Positions 4,868-7,145 of a stretch of 7,145 bases of DNA are shown here, in pieces (the stretch's first letter is position 1; each line of letters begins with the position of its first letter). The notes under the pieces were generated by a model. That model was not told where the DNA came from. It was given only the letters and a program-made list of their open reading frames with translations, and did no database searches. The position numbers were made by a program, and so were the translations under genes. The DNA comes from Bacteroidota bacterium (GTDB lineage: Bacteria > Bacteroidota > Bacteroidia > Flavobacteriales_F > PHOS-HE28). The stretch is taken from contig CAUJFM010000161.1 in NCBI GenBank assembly GCA_963169595.1, positions 1-7,145 of the forward strand. The letters run 5' to 3'.

Positions 4868-7145
4868 ATGAGGAGGGCGATGGTCCGGGGACTTTGGGTG
4901 GGAGCGATGTCGCTGGGCATCACGCTCCTTGTCCACGGCCAACAAGGCCTGCGCTTCATCGAGAACAAGGGGCAGTGGCCAGCCCAGGTCGCTTACATGG
5001 GCGAGCTGTCGGGTGCCACCATCTGGATGGAGCGCAACGCGGTGGTGATCGACCGGTACGACACGGAACGGCTGCACCAGGCCCATGCCAACGTGAACTT
5101 CCGGGTGGACGCGGCGGAGAACGCCACCCTGCGCCACCATGCCGTGCGGCTCACCTTCCTCAGCGCCACAACCGCCGCACGCACCACGGCCGATCGACCC
5201 TTCATAACGCGCTACAACTACTTTATCGGCAACGACCCGGCGCGCTGGGGACGCAAGGCACGTGCATTTGCCACCACGACCTTGCACGAGGTGGCCCCCG
5301 GGATCGATGCGGTGTTCCGCGAAGGAAGGGCCGGCTTGAAGTACGACCTGGTCGTGGCCCCTGGTGCCGATCCGGGCGCGCTCCGGTTCACCTATGAAGG
5401 CGCGGATGAGCTCTCCGTGCGCGATGGTGCGCTGATCATCGGCACCTCATTGGGCCGTCTGGTGGAACGGATCCCCATCGCCTACCAGCAGATCGGGGAG
5501 GAGCGCCGGACCATCGCCTGCAGCTATGTGCTGACGGATGGAGTGATCAGCCTGCGCACCGGCCCCTACGACACCCAGCTCCCGCTCATCATCGACCCCG
5601 AGCTCGCCTTCGCCACCTTCAGCGGATCGGTGAGCAACAACTTCGGGTATTCGGCCTCCTTCGATGCGGCCGGCTTCCTCTACGCGGGCAGCACGGCCTT
5701 TGGCAACCAGTACCCGGTGACCCTCGGCGCCTACCAGACCACCTGGGCGGGCGGCACCACGGATATCGCCCTCTCCAAGTACGACACCACCGGGAGCTTC
5801 CTGGTGTGGAGCACCTACCTGGGTGGAGGCGCCGCGGAAATGCCGCACAGCCTCTTCGTGGACGAGAACGACCAACTGGTGGTGCTGGGCACGACCGCTT
5901 CAACCAATTTCCCCACCACCAGCGGGGCCTATGACAACACATTCGGTGGGGGCACGCCCTTCACGCCCACCGGACTGGGGCTCTCCTACCCCAACGGTTC
6001 GGACATGATCGTCGCACGCCTCAGTGCCGATGGCTCCGCGCTGCTGGGGTCCACCTACCTCGGTGGCTCGGGCAATGACGGATTGAACTCGGCCCCCGGG
6101 CTCAAGTTCAACTATGCGGATGAAGTGCGGGGCGAGGTATTGCTGGATGAGCTCGGCCGGATCTGGGTGACCAGCTGCACGCAGAGCACCGATATTCCGG
6201 TAACAGCGGGTGCGGCGCAGGGCAGTTTCGCCGGTGGAAGTCACGATGGCTACGTGGCCCGCCTGAACCCAACGCTCACGCAACTGCAGTATGCCAGCTT
6301 CATCGGGGGCTCTGCGGCCGATGCGGTGTACGCCGGCGCGCTGGATGATTCCGGTCGGCTTTACGTGTGCGGTGGCACCGTGAGCACCGACCTGCCGGTC
6401 ACGGCCGGTGCCTGGTCCACCGTGAACCTGGGGGGCGCTGCGGAAGCCTTCGTCGCGCGACTGGCGATCGATGGCAGCTCGGTGGAAGCCCTCTCCTACT
6501 ACGGATCAACGGCTTACGACCAGGCCTATTTTGTGGAGATCGATGGCGAGGGTTCCGTGTACCTCTTCGGGCAGACCTCCGCACCGAGCGGACAACTGCA
6601 CCTCAACGCCACCTACCACATCCCGGCCGGTGGCCAGTTCCTGGCAAAGCTCAACAGCGATCTCACCACACTGCTCATCGGTGCGCGCATCGGTAGCGGC
6701 GATGGCACGCCGGACATCTCGCCCACCGCCTTCCTGGTGGATGTGTGCGACAAGATCTACACCAGCGGTTGGGGCAGCAGCGCCGGTGGCCTCGGTGGAT
6801 CGCTCACCACCACCGGCCTTCCGGTGACCGCCGACGCCCACCAGCCCACCACCACGGGCCATGACCTGTACCTCGCGGTCTTCGACATCGACATGACCGC
6901 CTTGACCTATGCCACCTACTACGGCGGGCCGGTGAGCCCGGAACATGTGGACGGCGGCACCAGCCGGTTCGATCGCCGCGGGCGCGTCTACCAATCGGTA
7001 TGCGCGGGATGCCAGAACAACGACGACTTCCCCACCACGCCGGGCGCCTGGAGCAGCACGAACAACAGCAGTGGCTGCAACAGCGCCGTGCTCAAGTTCG
7101 ACTTCGATGCACCGCTGGTCATTGCGGCCTTCCTGGTGCCTGACA
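4868..7145 (+). CDS. Large secreted SBBP beta-propeller protein, N-terminal part (3' end outside window)
   Basis: The frame runs without a stop for 759 codons to the window edge. Residues 1-24 are a signal peptide with likely cleavage near VHG-QQ. Residues 26-247 form the domain that normally precedes SBBP repeats, beginning FIENKGQWPAQVAYMG and ending LPLIIDPELAFATF; from memory it is catalogued as DUF7948. Residues about 248-745 are SBBP-type propeller repeats: STYLGG-like strands near 315, 395, 476, 543 and 683, and P-[VT]-T-x-GA-like turns near 283, 349, 444, 510, 652 and 722. The tail has VCAGCQ (Cys712, Cys715) and Cys737, followed by KFDFDAPLVIAAF, where a PKD-like domain typically begins. 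Relatives in Bacteroidota usually end in a gliding/type IX secretion C-terminal sorting domain, which would lie beyond the edge. The role is probably at the cell surface, but the substrate or partner is unknown. A second in-frame ATG at 4880 is an alternative start. Confidence 0.92.
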   Translation, partial: MRRAMVRGLWVGAMSLGITLLVHGQQGLRFIENKGQWPAQVAYMGELSGATIWMERNAVVIDRYDTERLHQAHANVNFRVDAAENATLRHHAVRLTFLSATTAARTTADRPFITRYNYFIGNDPARWGRKARAFATTTLHEVAPGIDAVFREGRAGLKYDLVVAPGADPGALRFTYEGADELSVRDGALIIGTSLGRLVERIPIAYQQIGEERRTIACSYVLTDGVISLRTGPYDTQLPLIIDPELAFATFSGSVSNNFGYSASFDAAGFLYAGSTAFGNQYPVTLGAYQTTWAGGTTDIALSKYDTTGSFLVWSTYLGGGAAEMPHSLFVDENDQLVVLGTTASTNFPTTSGAYDNTFGGGTPFTPTGLGLSYPNGSDMIVARLSADGSALLGSTYLGGSGNDGLNSAPGLKFNYADEVRGEVLLDELGRIWVTSCTQSTDIPVTAGAAQGSFAGGSHDGYVARLNPTLTQLQYASFIGGSAADAVYAGALDDSGRLYVCGGTVSTDLPVTAGAWSTVNLGGAAEAFVARLAIDGSSVEALSYYGSTAYDQAYFVEIDGEGSVYLFGQTSAPSGQLHLNATYHIPAGGQFLAKLNSDLTTLLIGARIGSGDGTPDISPTAFLVDVCDKIYTSGWGSSAGGLGGSLTTTGLPVTADAHQPTTTGHDLYLAVFDIDMTALTYATYYGGPVSPEHVDGGTSRFDRRGRVYQSVCAGCQNNDDFPTTPGAWSSTNNSSGCNSAVLKFDFDAPLVIAAFLVPD
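5606..7102 (+). repeat. Protein-level SBBP repeats, about seven propeller blades
   Basis: The repeats are visible at amino-acid level only; I saw no long exact DNA repeats. The PVT/PTT-x-GA turn marks residues 283, 349, 444, 510, 652 and 722 of the large surface protein. Most spacings are 66-70 residues. One is 95, with an insertion after residue 360, and one is 142, consistent with a degenerate blade near 575-590. Counting that blade gives seven, the usual number for a closed propeller. Confidence 0.7.

Noticed and set aside
4724..5287. Upstream extension of the sigma-factor frame, giving 365 residues
   Set aside because: The extra 188 residues overlap the divergent surface-protein gene, are low-complexity Gly/Arg/His-rich, and precede the normal ECF start.
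4714..5397. A 227-codon + strand frame across the start of the surface-protein gene
   Set aside because: It is out of frame with the signal peptide and the ENKGQWP domain, and its product is His/Arg/Pro-rich without domains.
5447..6994. Several minus-strand frames of 61-162 codons under the surface-protein gene
   Set aside because: They are antisense shadows in GC-rich coding DNA, with Arg/Gly/His-rich products, no domains and no spacing of their own.
1..7145. Mobile element, prophage, CRISPR, toxin-antitoxin or defence system
   Set aside because: No transposase, integrase, spaced direct repeats, terminal inverted repeats or recognisable defence domains were seen on either strand, and composition is uniform across the window.

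Overview
The window comes from a high-GC member of the Bacteroidota, most plausibly a Flavobacteriales lineage. This is inferred from gene content, since no rRNA or marker gene is present. The indicators are a Bacteroidota-style S41 C-terminal processing protease, a DUF1573 protein, a dipeptidyl-peptidase of family S46, and a large secreted protein that opens with an ENKGQWP-type N-terminal domain and continues into SBBP beta-propeller repeats. There are no tRNAs, rRNAs, CRISPR arrays, insertion sequences or phage genes. Coding density is high, and all gaps between genes are under 150 bases.

Layout. (1) On the + strand at the left edge is the C-terminal part of an S41 protease; the window begins at its catalytic serine. 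A 96-base gap follows, with a small dyad and a possible promoter, and then a DUF1573 protein. (2) A strong bidirectional hairpin terminator (about 1383-1416) separates this from a convergent minus-strand block. (3) Read from right to left, that block holds an ECF-type sigma-70 factor (4723-4190), a single-span small membrane protein of unknown function (4193-3930), a secreted S46 dipeptidyl-peptidase with the DPP11-type specificity arginine (3859-1670), and a pterin-4a-carbinolamine dehydratase (1673-1428). Two junctions in the block, sigma/membrane protein and S46/dehydratase, are 4-base ATGA overlaps. The block therefore looks like two translationally coupled pairs, separated by a 70-base gap with a hairpin. 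(4) Divergent from the sigma gene, across a 144-base gap, is the 5' part of a very large secreted protein. At least 759 residues are visible, and the gene runs off the right edge.

How the genes may work together. The S41 protease, the DUF1573 protein, the S46 peptidase and the propeller protein are all expected to act beyond the inner membrane, in the periplasm or at the cell surface. The S46 enzyme would release dipeptides with acidic P1 residues for uptake. The carbinolamine dehydratase recycles the pterin cofactor of aromatic amino-acid hydroxylases, so its coupling to the peptidase could reflect amino-acid catabolism; this is inference. The sigma factor and its coupled membrane protein could form a compact envelope-signalling pair, and the divergent surface protein is the obvious first candidate target. 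That too is inference.

I do not see clear evidence of a wholly new system. The least explained element is the sigma-coupled small membrane protein. Coordinates, reading frames and residue positions were read by hand; statements about families are from memory and were not searched.
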